The translations under genes and the position numbers were made by a program. Below are positions 56,529-64,000 of a stretch of DNA of 64,000 nucleotides, one piece after another. The stretch lies in contig NZ_JAQZAK010000012.1 in NCBI RefSeq assembly GCF_028737265.1, positions 62,001 to 126,000 of the forward strand, written 5' to 3'. The notes under the pieces are model-generated. The model saw nothing but the letters and a program-made list of their open reading frames with translations. It searched no databases and was not told where the DNA came from. The stretch comes from Actinomycetospora callitridis. GTDB lineage: Bacteria; Actinomycetota; Actinomycetes; Mycobacteriales; Pseudonocardiaceae. How positions within the stretch are numbered: the stretch's first letter is position 1; every line of letters begins with the position of its first letter.

Positions 56529-57175
56529 GGTCCGCCTCCTGTCCGGTCGGCCCTGGTCGCGCTCCTCGTGGTTTGGACGTCGCCGGCGGCCCCGCCGTTC
56601 CCGGCGTCCTCCCGGTCACCCGGCACCGTCGTCGGGTGACGTGGCCGCAGGTGGCCCAGGAGGCCCGCCAGGCGGCCCCGCGCCCGGGCACAGCGGCTCT
56701 TCACCGTGCCCTCCCGCACCCCGAGGATCCGCGCCGCCTCGGTGATGGAGAACCCATGAACGTCGACGAGCACCACGGCCAGGCGCTGGCCGTCGGGCAG
56801 GGTCGCGAGGGCGTCCGCGACGGTGAGTCGGGTGAGCTGGTCGTCGACGCCGTCCCGCGGGGTGGGCAGGTCGTGGCCGGCGAGGGGCTCGGTGGAGCGC
56901 GTGCGGCGACGCCGGATCCGGTCGAGGCAGGCGTTCATCGTGATCCGGTAGAGCCAGGTGGAGACCTCGGACTCGCCGCGGTAGCGGGCGGCGCCGCGCA
57001 GCGCGGACACGAACGTCTCCTGGACCGCGTCCGCGGCGTCCTCGCGGTGGTCCAGCGTGCGGAACGCCAGCAGCCACAGCCGATCGGCGTAGCGGCGGAC
57101 GATCTCGTCGAAGGCGCCGTCCTGCCCGGCGACGTGCGCGGCGAGGAGCTCGCGATCGCTGCGCGGGTCGGGCAC
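56525..57175 (-). CDS. sigM: ECF sigma factor SigM
   Basis: The 216-residue protein starts MPDPRSDRELLAAHVAGQDG. Region 2 has FDEIVRRYADRLWLLAFRTL and DAADAVQETFVSALRGAARY; region 4 has LPDGQRLAVVLVDVHGFSIT then EAARILGVREGTVKSRCARA. The basic tail after residue 170 is a modest extension. It is cotranscribed with the anti-sigma gene and trxBA, as in M. tuberculosis where SigM lies in the same place. The first open base is 61 bases from the pseudokinase stop. Confidence 0.93.
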   Translation of the reverse strand: MPDPRSDRELLAAHVAGQDGAFDEIVRRYADRLWLLAFRTLDHREDAADAVQETFVSALRGAARYRGESEVSTWLYRITMNACLDRIRRRRTRSTEPLAGHDLPTPRDGVDDQLTRLTVADALATLPDGQRLAVVLVDVHGFSITEAARILGVREGTVKSRCARARGRLAGLLGHLRPRHPTTVPGDREDAGNGGAAGDVQTTRSATRADRTGGGP

Positions 57176-57236
57176 GGGAGGTGACGCTAGCGAGCGGGCG
57201 CCGCCCGCCGTGGCCGTTCGGGGAAGCCCGCTCCGA

Positions 57237-59213
57237 TCAGGGTCCGGCGCGCTGGATGCTGACGTCGGCCAGCTCGCTGACGTACCGGTCGTCGTCGTCC
57301 TGCCCCAGCGCCGTGATCCAGATCAGCAGGTTGCCGGTGGGCGGCGCGGCCTGCAGCGGGATGACCAGCACGTCCCCCTCCACCTGCCCGGCGCCGAGGA
57401 GCTGGGTCTGGGCCAGCGGGACGTCGGCGGTGGGCGCACTGCGGACCTCGATGCGCGTTCCCGGGCTGGGCGAGCGCACCGTCACCGACGCCACCGAGGC
57501 CGGCGTGGTGAACGTGCTCATCATCCCGATCCCGGGCTTGAGCGCCGGGAGCTGCTGGCGGTACTCGGAGGTGGACCACGTCGTCGACGGGTCGTTGTCG
57601 GCGGCGCGATTGATCCGCGTCGGGTTGTCCGGGCTGCCGGCCGGGCTGTAGACGGCGACGCTCGAGAGCTGCACCGGCCCGCCGGCCACCGGGGGCGGCG
57701 GCGAGACGGGGGCCGGCGACGGTGAGGCGGGGGCGGGGACCGGCGCCGGCGCGGGCGCCGCGGTCTCGGGGATCACGACCACGGGGGGTCCGGACGAGCC
57801 GCCGCCCGCCACGACGGTGATCACCTGGTAGGTGACGAAGCCGAGGATCGCGAGCGTCGCGAGGACCAGGGCGGTCACGCCGATGCGCAGCTTGCGGCGC
57901 CGCGCCGGGTCGGGGCCGGGCTCGGGCACGGCGTCGTCGTGCCACACCTCGGTGGGGTCGTCGGCGTCGATCGTCTGGCCGTTCTCGAGGACCGGCAGCA
58001 GCACGCCGTCGTCCTCGAGGCCCTCGCGCATCTGCGTGACGAGACGGTGCACCGCGGCCGCCGTCCGGATGCCGCCGTCCTCGTCGAGCGTGCGGTCGAC
58101 CAGCGCGGCGAGCTCGACCGGCAGGTCGGGCCGCAGCTGGCGCGCGGGCACCGGGCCCCCGCCGGGCGCGTGCGGGGCGAGCCGCAGGCCGGCCGGGGCC
58201 TGGCTGCCCTCGGGGCCGGGCCAGCGGGCGGTGAGCATGAGGTAGAGCAGCGCGCCGAGCCCGTGGACGTCGTCGGCGTTCGTGGCCTCGCCGCGCGGCA
58301 TCGGGAAGGCGAGCCGCGTCGCCGCCCGCGTGCTGACGCGCACGCGCTGCGGGTGGTCGAGGCCGAGGACGAGACCGGAGCGGTGGGCCGCGGCCACCGC
58401 GTCGGCCAGCGGCTCGATGACGCGCAGCGCGGTGCTGGGGCGCAGGGGACCGTCGGCGACGAGCTCGACGAGGTCGCGGCCCGGGGTCCACTCGGCGACC
58501 GCGGCCCCGAGCACGCCGGTGGGCAGCGGACTGCCGCCGGGGCGGACGACGTCGAGGATGCGCGCCGCGTGCGGGTGCTCGAAGTGCGCGGACCGCGTGG
58601 CCCGCGACAGCGCCGCCGAGGCGCGGGCGTCGCCCTGCCACGTCCCGACGAGCAGGGTGATGGCGACGTCGCGCTCCAGCATGACGTCCCGGGCCTTCCA
58701 CATCGCCGCCTCGGCGCTGCGGTCGCGGCCGACCTCGGCCACGAGGCGGTAGCGGTCGGCGAGCAGGGTGCCGGGCATCAGCGGCCCGGCGGCCGGACGC
58801 CCCGGGGCGCCGCGGCCGGGGCGGCGGGGCGGCGCCGGGAACGGTCCGGACGGGGGCCCGGGCGGGCCGCCGGGTCCGGGCCTGCGCGCGGCGGGACCCC
58901 GCGGGGCACGGCCCGCGCCCCCGGAGGTGCTCGGCGCGCCGGGAGCGACGGTGCCGGTGCTGCCGTTGGTGGCGCCGTTCGTGCTGCCGTGGGAGGACGA
59001 CGCGCCGCCGTCCCCGGCAGGCCGGTCGGAGGCGCGGGCGACGTGGGCGGTGGGCCCGTCGATCCCGACACCCGTGCGGGCGGGCGTGGAGGGCGGCGCG
59101 GTGGGCGTCGGCGGCGCGTCGCGGCCGGGCGTGTCACGCTCCGGCGTCGCGGGCCCGGCCGCGTCGGACGCGGGGCCGGTGGACGTGCGCTCCCCCGACG
59201 GCTCGCCGGCCAC
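57237..59213 (-). CDS. MviN-associated pseudokinase membrane protein
   Basis: From GTG 59213 the protein has 658 residues; GTG 59222 is an alternative. A Pro/Gly/Thr-rich front part (residues 1-160) leads to a kinase-like domain starting LMPGTLLADRYRLVAEVGRD. It lacks catalytic marks: the ATP-lysine position reads VAITLLVG, the H-R-D loop is replaced by GLDHPQRVRVS, and D-F-G is absent. One membrane helix follows (LRIGVTALVLATLAILGFVT), then a Pro-rich linker and a discoidin-like outer domain. In mycobacteria the matching pseudokinase is fused to MurJ (Rv3910) and bound by FhaA; here it is separate. Confidence 0.87.
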   Translation of the reverse strand: MAGEPSGERTSTGPASDAAGPATPERDTPGRDAPPTPTAPPSTPARTGVGIDGPTAHVARASDRPAGDGGASSSHGSTNGATNGSTGTVAPGAPSTSGGAGRAPRGPAARRPGPGGPPGPPSGPFPAPPRRPGRGAPGRPAAGPLMPGTLLADRYRLVAEVGRDRSAEAAMWKARDVMLERDVAITLLVGTWQGDARASAALSRATRSAHFEHPHAARILDVVRPGGSPLPTGVLGAAVAEWTPGRDLVELVADGPLRPSTALRVIEPLADAVAAAHRSGLVLGLDHPQRVRVSTRAATRLAFPMPRGEATNADDVHGLGALLYLMLTARWPGPEGSQAPAGLRLAPHAPGGGPVPARQLRPDLPVELAALVDRTLDEDGGIRTAAAVHRLVTQMREGLEDDGVLLPVLENGQTIDADDPTEVWHDDAVPEPGPDPARRRKLRIGVTALVLATLAILGFVTYQVITVVAGGGSSGPPVVVIPETAAPAPAPVPAPASPSPAPVSPPPPVAGGPVQLSSVAVYSPAGSPDNPTRINRAADNDPSTTWSTSEYRQQLPALKPGIGMMSTFTTPASVASVTVRSPSPGTRIEVRSAPTADVPLAQTQLLGAGQVEGDVLVIPLQAAPPTGNLLIWITALGQDDDDRYVSELADVSIQRAGP

Positions 59214-59344
59214 GTCCCTCACCTCCCCCTCGACGACGTCGGAGCCTACGGGACTCCGGTACCGCCTCGGGGGACGCCGGGGCACCGGTCCTGGTTGCGC
59301 CGGGCGGCCGGGACCACCCCGATGGCCGCTGTGACGCCGCCGTG

Positions 59345-61825
59345 TCACGGCGCCGGCGCGCGGCCCCGTCCGACCAGGCGCCGCAGCCGCGACACCACGG
59401 GGTCGAGCTCGGGCACCTTGAGCACGCGCATGGCCACCGCGACCACCACGAGGAAGACACTCGATCCGACCACCAGCACGAGCCACGACCGCAGGACGAG
59501 CGAGACGCCGCCGCCGACGAGGCGCTCGAGCAGCGTGACGCAGAGCACGGCGACGAGGACGGCCACGAGCGAGGCCAGGAGGGTCAGGACGAAGGTCCGG
59601 AGCACCCGGCGGGTGTCGAGGTGCCCGATGCGCACCCGCAGCCAGATGTTGCCGACGACCAGGCCGACGACGAACCCGAACGCGTTCACCGCGGCCAGCC
59701 CGAGCACGACCTGCTCCGGCGGCAGGAGCACCGGGCAGAGGTAGGCCATCGGGACCTTGACCGCGGTGATGACGACCATGATGAGCGTCGGGGTGCGGGC
59801 GTCGTTCATCGCATAGAAGACGCGCATCTGGAGCATGACGACCGCCATCGGCACCAGCCCGAACGCCGACGCGGCCATGGCGCCACCGAGCGAGGCGGCG
59901 CCCTCGGGGCCGGAGCGCCCGATGCTGAACAGCGCGATGCCGAGCTGCGAGCCGAACACCGTGAGCAGCGCACTCATCGGCAGCAGGGTGACCGTCGAGA
60001 GCCGCGAGCCGAGCGAGAGGTCGGAGACGACCTGGTCGAGGCGGCCGTTCGCGGCGGCGGCACTCATCCGGGGCATGAGCGCGGTGAGCAGCGAGACCCC
60101 GAGGACGCCGTACGGCACCTGGATGAGGAGCCAGGCGTAGCTGTAGACGGCGGGTCCGCCGTCGCTCGAGCCCGACGCGACGCGCAGGATCGCGGCGAGG
60201 CCGACCTGGCTGACGAGGACGTAGCCCACGACCCAGGCGGCCAACCCGCCGAACGCGCTGAGCCGCTGGTCCCAGCCGAAGCGCCACTTCCAGCGGAAGC
60301 CGACCCGGCGCATGGCCGGGAGCATCACGCCGGCCTGGACGACGATGCCGAGCGTGCTGCCGATCCCGAGCACGAGCAGCTGCGTGGTGGAGATGCCCAC
60401 CTCGGGCGACGGGAGGAAGGCGTAGATGCCGAGCGCGATGAGCGCGACGACGTTGTTGAGCACCGGCGCCCAGGCGGCGGGACCGAAGTTGGCCCGCGAG
60501 TTGAGGATCGCCCCGAACAGCGCGCCCATGCCGTAGAAGAAGATCTGCGGGAGCAGCAGGTAGGCGAAGTCGGTGGCCAGCTCGAGGTCGGTGCCCGGGT
60601 CGAGGTAGGGCCGGATCAGCAGGGGTGCGGCGACCACCGCGATCCCGGTGGCCAGGGCGAGGCCGACGGAGGCTCCGGAGAGCAGCTTCTGGGCGAACCC
60701 CTCGCCGTCGTCGCCGTCCTCCTTGGCCGCCTGGACCAGCACCGGGATGACGACGCTGGTCAGGACGCCGCCGAGCAGCAGCTCGAAGATGATGTTCGGC
60801 AGGGTGTTCGCCACGTTGAAGGCGCTGCCGACGAGGTTGAGGCCGACGATCGCGGTCAGCCCGAGGGTCCGCAGGAACCCGGTCAGGCGGCTGACCAGCG
60901 TGGCGACGGCCATGCCGCCGGACGCCTTGACCAGGGCCTTGTCGTCGCGGCCGGCGTCGTCGACCGGCGAGCGCGGGGCCGGGACGGCCGGCGCGTCCTG
61001 CTCGAGCGGCGGGCGCGGGAGCAGGACGGTCTCGTCGTTCGAGCCGGCCACGCTCCACGAGGCGAGCGGGGCCGGACGGGCGACGCGCACGGTGCGCTCG
61101 TCACGGATCCCGGGCGCGGCGGACGCGGCCTCGGCCGCCTCCATCGCGGCGGTGGGGGCCGTCAGACCGGTGGTCGACGGTTCGGAGGCGGCCGCGCCGG
61201 CGGGCGAGCCGGGAGGGCGGGGCGGCGGTCCGCCGCGGGGCAGGGGCCGGGTGGGGTCCGCGGGCGGGGGGCCCGGCGGCGGACCGGGCGGTCCCGGCGG
61301 CGGGCCGGGTGGCGGGCCCGGGGGTGGTCCGGGCGGTGGCGGGCGTCCGGCACCGGCCGGCGGGGGCCGTCCTGGCGTGCGCGGCGGCCCGGGGGGCCCG
61401 GCCGGCGGGCGGGGCACGCCGGGCGCTCCCGCGGGTCCGGGCCCGTGCGGGGGTGCCGGCGGGGGTGTCGGCGGGCGTGCGGGCGGACCGGGTGGCCCGC
61501 CGCGGGGCTGTCCGGAGGGGGCCGGGCCAGCGGGGGCCGGGCCAGCGGGGGCCGGGCCAGCGGGGGCCGGGCCAGCGGGGGCCGGGCCGGCGGGGGCCGG
61601 GCCGGCGGGGGCCGGGCCGGCGGGGGGCCCGGGCGGAACGACCGGCGCGGCCGGACGGTCGGCGGGGCCGCCGGGCACGCTGAGGCCACCCGGACGGGTC
61701 TCGGGGCGCGCGTCCGACGGGGGCGGCGGCGGGACGACGTCCGGGACCTCGCGGCCGGTCTCGGCAGCGGGGTCGGCGGCGGGGCCTGCGTCGTCGCGGT
61801 CCTCGTCGGGCTCGCGGGAGGTCAC
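59345..61825 (-). CDS. murJ: Lipid II flippase MurJ (MviN) with long proline-rich N-terminus
   Basis: From GTG 61825 (VTSREPDEDRDDAGPAADPA) the protein has 826 residues. The first 270 are Pro/Gly/Ala-rich, with repeated GPAPA units; the flippase proper follows from about residue 300 (LVKASGGMAVATLVSRLTGF, RTLGLTAIVGLNLVGSAFNV, ANTLPNIIFELLLGGVLTSV) with 14 expected helices. It moves lipid II outward for peptidoglycan synthesis. The start overlaps the DUF6049 stop (GTGA), so the two genes are coupled. The mycobacterial pseudokinase part is encoded separately downstream. Confidence 0.94.
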   Translation of the reverse strand: MTSREPDEDRDDAGPAADPAAETGREVPDVVPPPPPSDARPETRPGGLSVPGGPADRPAAPVVPPGPPAGPAPAGPAPAGPAPAGPAPAGPAPAGPAPAGPAPSGQPRGGPPGPPARPPTPPPAPPHGPGPAGAPGVPRPPAGPPGPPRTPGRPPPAGAGRPPPPGPPPGPPPGPPPGPPGPPPGPPPADPTRPLPRGGPPPRPPGSPAGAAASEPSTTGLTAPTAAMEAAEAASAAPGIRDERTVRVARPAPLASWSVAGSNDETVLLPRPPLEQDAPAVPAPRSPVDDAGRDDKALVKASGGMAVATLVSRLTGFLRTLGLTAIVGLNLVGSAFNVANTLPNIIFELLLGGVLTSVVIPVLVQAAKEDGDDGEGFAQKLLSGASVGLALATGIAVVAAPLLIRPYLDPGTDLELATDFAYLLLPQIFFYGMGALFGAILNSRANFGPAAWAPVLNNVVALIALGIYAFLPSPEVGISTTQLLVLGIGSTLGIVVQAGVMLPAMRRVGFRWKWRFGWDQRLSAFGGLAAWVVGYVLVSQVGLAAILRVASGSSDGGPAVYSYAWLLIQVPYGVLGVSLLTALMPRMSAAAANGRLDQVVSDLSLGSRLSTVTLLPMSALLTVFGSQLGIALFSIGRSGPEGAASLGGAMAASAFGLVPMAVVMLQMRVFYAMNDARTPTLIMVVITAVKVPMAYLCPVLLPPEQVVLGLAAVNAFGFVVGLVVGNIWLRVRIGHLDTRRVLRTFVLTLLASLVAVLVAVLCVTLLERLVGGGVSLVLRSWLVLVVGSSVFLVVVAVAMRVLKVPELDPVVSRLRRLVGRGRAPAP
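61517..61621. repeat. Seven-copy 15-bp tandem repeat in murJ
   Basis: Four copies of GGGGGCCGGGCCAGC (61517-61576) are followed by three of GGGGGCCGGGCCGGC (61577-61621). On the minus strand each encodes the five residues GPAPA. Being in frame, changes in copy number would lengthen or shorten the MurJ N-terminal tail without a frameshift. Confidence 0.9.
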
Positions 61826-64000
61826 CGTTTCTGCAGCTCGCGGTTCGTCAGGTCCAGCACGTCGGTCGGCGGGCCCGGTCCCCGGTGACGGTGGTTGCGC
61901 CGGGACCGGCGCGCCGCCCGCACCCGGCGAGCGATCCGTACGCTCGCCAGGATCACCAGCACGACGGCTGCGGACGCGGTCAACCACACCGTGATCGTGC
62001 CGTAGGCGGTCGATCGCAGCAGCAGACGAGCCGAGGGCCCGAGAGGTTCACCCCCCGGTGTCCGGGCCTGCGCGTCCACCGCGAACTGCCCCGCACGGGT
62101 CACCTCGACCTCGACCTGCACCTGGCGGCTGCCGAACGCCGGCACCGTGATGACGGGCAGCGGCCCGGTCCGCAACCCGTTCGTGGGCTCGAGCACGACC
62201 TCGACCCGGACGGCCACCGGCAGCCGGTTCTCGACGGTGAGGAGCAGGGGCGCGTCGTTGCTGCCCAGCGAGTAGGAGCCGGCGGGCTGCACGACCCGCA
62301 CCAGCGAGCGCAGCTCGTCGATCTGCCGCTCGACGCCGCCGATCGCGGCCTCCTGGGCCGCCGGGTCGTCGCGCCACGCCGCGGAGAGGCTGCGCAGGAC
62401 CCCGTCGGTGAGCGGCTCGACGAAGTCCGACGGCGAGGGGGCGCCGACGCCGTCGCGCTCGGTGGCGGCCAGCAGCTCCCGCTGGCGGTCGCGGACCTCG
62501 CCGGCCCGGGTGAGCACCGTCTCCCCGATCGCGTCGACCGCGTCGGCCGGCGCCGACGGCGAGGTGGCGGGCAGCGGCGTCGTGGGCCCGACCCCGCCGA
62601 GCAGGGTGCCGAGGTCGAGGGGGCGGGCGAGCCCGAGCCGCGTCAGGTCGTCGACGGCGCCGAGCAGGGCGCCCGCCTCGGCGGTGCTCGCGGCCCAGTC
62701 GAGCGGCGGGGCGACGACGTCGACGGGCGGGACCTCGTCGTCGGGGGTCTCCTGCAGCGCGCGCAGGGCGAGGATCCCGACGGCGTCCTGGGTGGCGAGG
62801 GCGCCCGAGGTGCCCGCGGGGCTCGTGGAGTCGCCGCCGTCGCGCCCGCCGGCACGGGGCGCGAGCGCGGTGGCGGCGAGCGGGTCGAGGCCGACGGCGG
62901 TGGCCGCGGCCCCGGGCGGGCCGGGGAGGCGGCCGAGGGCACCCGCGGGCAGCCCGCCCTCGAGCGCGTCGCCGTCGAGGAGCAGCGACCGGGTGCCGCC
63001 CCCGGTGAGGTCGGCGAGGCTGCGCTCGTCGACCACCCCGTCGGCAGGCCACACGGTGTCCGGGACCGGCGTGGTGCCGAGCAGCTCGGCGACGCGGCGC
63101 GTCCCGGTGGCGACGGCGGCGGTGGTCAGGTCGGTGAGGTTGCCGCGGGCCGTGGCGACGAGGTCGGTGCCGGCGTACGGCAGCGCGGTCACGCACCGCC
63201 CGCGGGCCTGGGCGCGCAGCGCGTCCAGCCACCGCCCGGCGGCATCGGCGCCCGCGCCGGCGACCGAGCCCCCGTCCGGCGTGCGCACCCGGTAGCCGGC
63301 GCTCATGGCCTCGGCGGTCTCGAGCAGGTCGGCGTCGACGGCGAGGCAGACCGACCGGGCGGCGGCGGACCCCGCGGGCGCGCTGCGTCCGAGCGCGTCG
63401 ACCAGGCCCGCGAGGCGCCCGCCGGGGGCGAACGACGTCGCCAGGTCGTCGTCGGCGAGCAGGGTCGGTGCGCCCGGCACCACGGGGACGCGCCGCGGGC
63501 GGTCGGCCAGCGGGTAGAGCACGGAGACGCCGGCGGCCCGGCCGATCGCGGGCGCGGCGACGGGGCCGCCGCCCGGCACGCCGAGGACCGGGAGCAGCAG
63601 GCGGACCGCGCCGAGGCGCGTCGCGCCACCGGAGCCGAGGGCACCGTTCGCGTTCACGAGCAGCGGGTGGACGCCGGGACCGGCGAGGGCGAGCGAGCGG
63701 GCGGCGTCGCCCACCAGCGGCACACGCCGCGTGAACGGCACCTCCTGGCCCGGCGCGAGCACCCCGGCGATCTCGGTGAAGCCGGTGCGGACGGCCTGGG
63801 AGGACTCGTCGCCGCCGAGCGCGCCGAGCGCGGCCCGGCCGCCGGACAGGGCCGCGCCGCGCTCCAGGCGCACCCCGAGGTCGCGCACCGGGACCGCGGA
63901 GCGGTTGACCACCCGTCCCGAGACCACCAGCTCGCCGGGGCCGTCCGCCGTGACCACGCGCGGCGCCATGCCGTCGAGCACCACCGCGACCGGCTCGTCA
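61822..64000 (-). CDS. DUF6049 membrane-anchored outer protein, partial (Rv3909 counterpart)
   Basis: The gene enters from the right edge, so the N-terminus and start are missing; the frame is open through position 64000. About 725 residues are visible. They form an extracytoplasmic region (VSGRVVNRSAVPVRDLGVRL; VDADLLETAEAMSAGYRVRT; DTVWPADGVVDERSLADLTG) with Ig-like end (LLLTVENRLPVAVRVEVVLE), one helix near the C-terminus (ITVWLTASAAVVLVILASVR) and a basic cytosolic tail. In actinobacteria it lies directly upstream of murJ. Its role in cell wall export is suspected, not shown. Confidence 0.88.
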   Translation of the reverse strand, partial: DEPVAVVLDGMAPRVVTADGPGELVVSGRVVNRSAVPVRDLGVRLERGAALSGGRAALGALGGDESSQAVRTGFTEIAGVLAPGQEVPFTRRVPLVGDAARSLALAGPGVHPLLVNANGALGSGGATRLGAVRLLLPVLGVPGGGPVAAPAIGRAAGVSVLYPLADRPRRVPVVPGAPTLLADDDLATSFAPGGRLAGLVDALGRSAPAGSAAARSVCLAVDADLLETAEAMSAGYRVRTPDGGSVAGAGADAAGRWLDALRAQARGRCVTALPYAGTDLVATARGNLTDLTTAAVATGTRRVAELLGTTPVPDTVWPADGVVDERSLADLTGGGTRSLLLDGDALEGGLPAGALGRLPGPPGAAATAVGLDPLAATALAPRAGGRDGGDSTSPAGTSGALATQDAVGILALRALQETPDDEVPPVDVVAPPLDWAASTAEAGALLGAVDDLTRLGLARPLDLGTLLGGVGPTTPLPATSPSAPADAVDAIGETVLTRAGEVRDRQRELLAATERDGVGAPSPSDFVEPLTDGVLRSLSAAWRDDPAAQEAAIGGVERQIDELRSLVRVVQPAGSYSLGSNDAPLLLTVENRLPVAVRVEVVLEPTNGLRTGPLPVITVPAFGSRQVQVEVEVTRAGQFAVDAQARTPGGEPLGPSARLLLRSTAYGTITVWLTASAAVVLVILASVRIARRVRAARRSRRNHRHRGPGPPTDVLDLTNRELQKR

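Noticed and set aside
59214-61058. Extension of the pseudokinase frame to 1273 residues
   Set aside because: The upstream part is the antisense-like shadow of murJ in another frame, full of Arg and Pro; murJ itself is clearly coding there.

Overview
The window is GC-rich actinobacterial chromosome, most like Pseudonocardiaceae or mycobacteria. It carries the actinobacterial origin cluster (dnaA-dnaN-gnd-recF-dciA-gyrB-gyrA on one side; rpmH-rnpA-yidD-yidC-jag-rsmG-parA-parB-cwlM-trx-sigM-murJ on the other), Lsr2, WhiB, DUF3566 and DLW-39 proteins, and many GTG starts with 4-bp stop/start overlaps.

Positions 1 to about 26.7 kb are an integrated mobile element in the 3' end of a tRNA-Ala(TGC) gene. 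Its tyrosine integrase (24879-26642) abuts the tRNA; its left end lies outside the window. From the left it holds: a partial phenylacetate-CoA-ligase-like gene, a 7Fe ferredoxin and a TetR regulator; a small membrane-protein operon (DUF2269-like, DUF2182-like); a long minus-strand transfer operon of overlapping genes (ssb, whiB-like, TraG/VirD4-type coupling protein, DUF4913, DUF2637, MobF relaxase-helicase); a control region (small membrane protein and Xis, divergent from an XRE-DUF5919 regulator, a Nudix hydrolase resembling the pSAM2 immunity factor Pif, and an HD-domain protein); then an arsenic/metal island (ynfA, merR, frameshifted MFS, arsC fusion, acr3, arsR; divergently cadI/arsI, arsM, a DinB-like gene, a VOC gene). 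No VirB4-type secretion ATPase, TraB/FtsK translocase or RepSA-like replicase is seen in the visible part.

Positions 26.7-42.3 kb return to the core: tRNA-Ala, a DLW-39 peptide, a Tm-1-like/PEP-hydrolase-like/SRPBCC operon, lsr2, tRNA-Ile, DUF3566, gyrA, an MHS-type transporter between gyrA and gyrB, gyrB, dciA, recF, gnd and dnaN. The oriC candidate (42295-43024) lies between dnaN and dnaA, with DnaA-box-like sequences and an AT-richer patch.

Positions 43.0-64 kb hold dnaA, the RNase P/YidC protein-insertion genes (with an FkbM methyltransferase inserted), rsmG-parA-parB with parS-like sites, a GNAT gene, cwlM, the thioredoxin pair, sigM with a putative anti-sigma gene, a separate pseudokinase, murJ with a repetitive proline-rich N-terminus, and a partial DUF6049 gene at the right edge.
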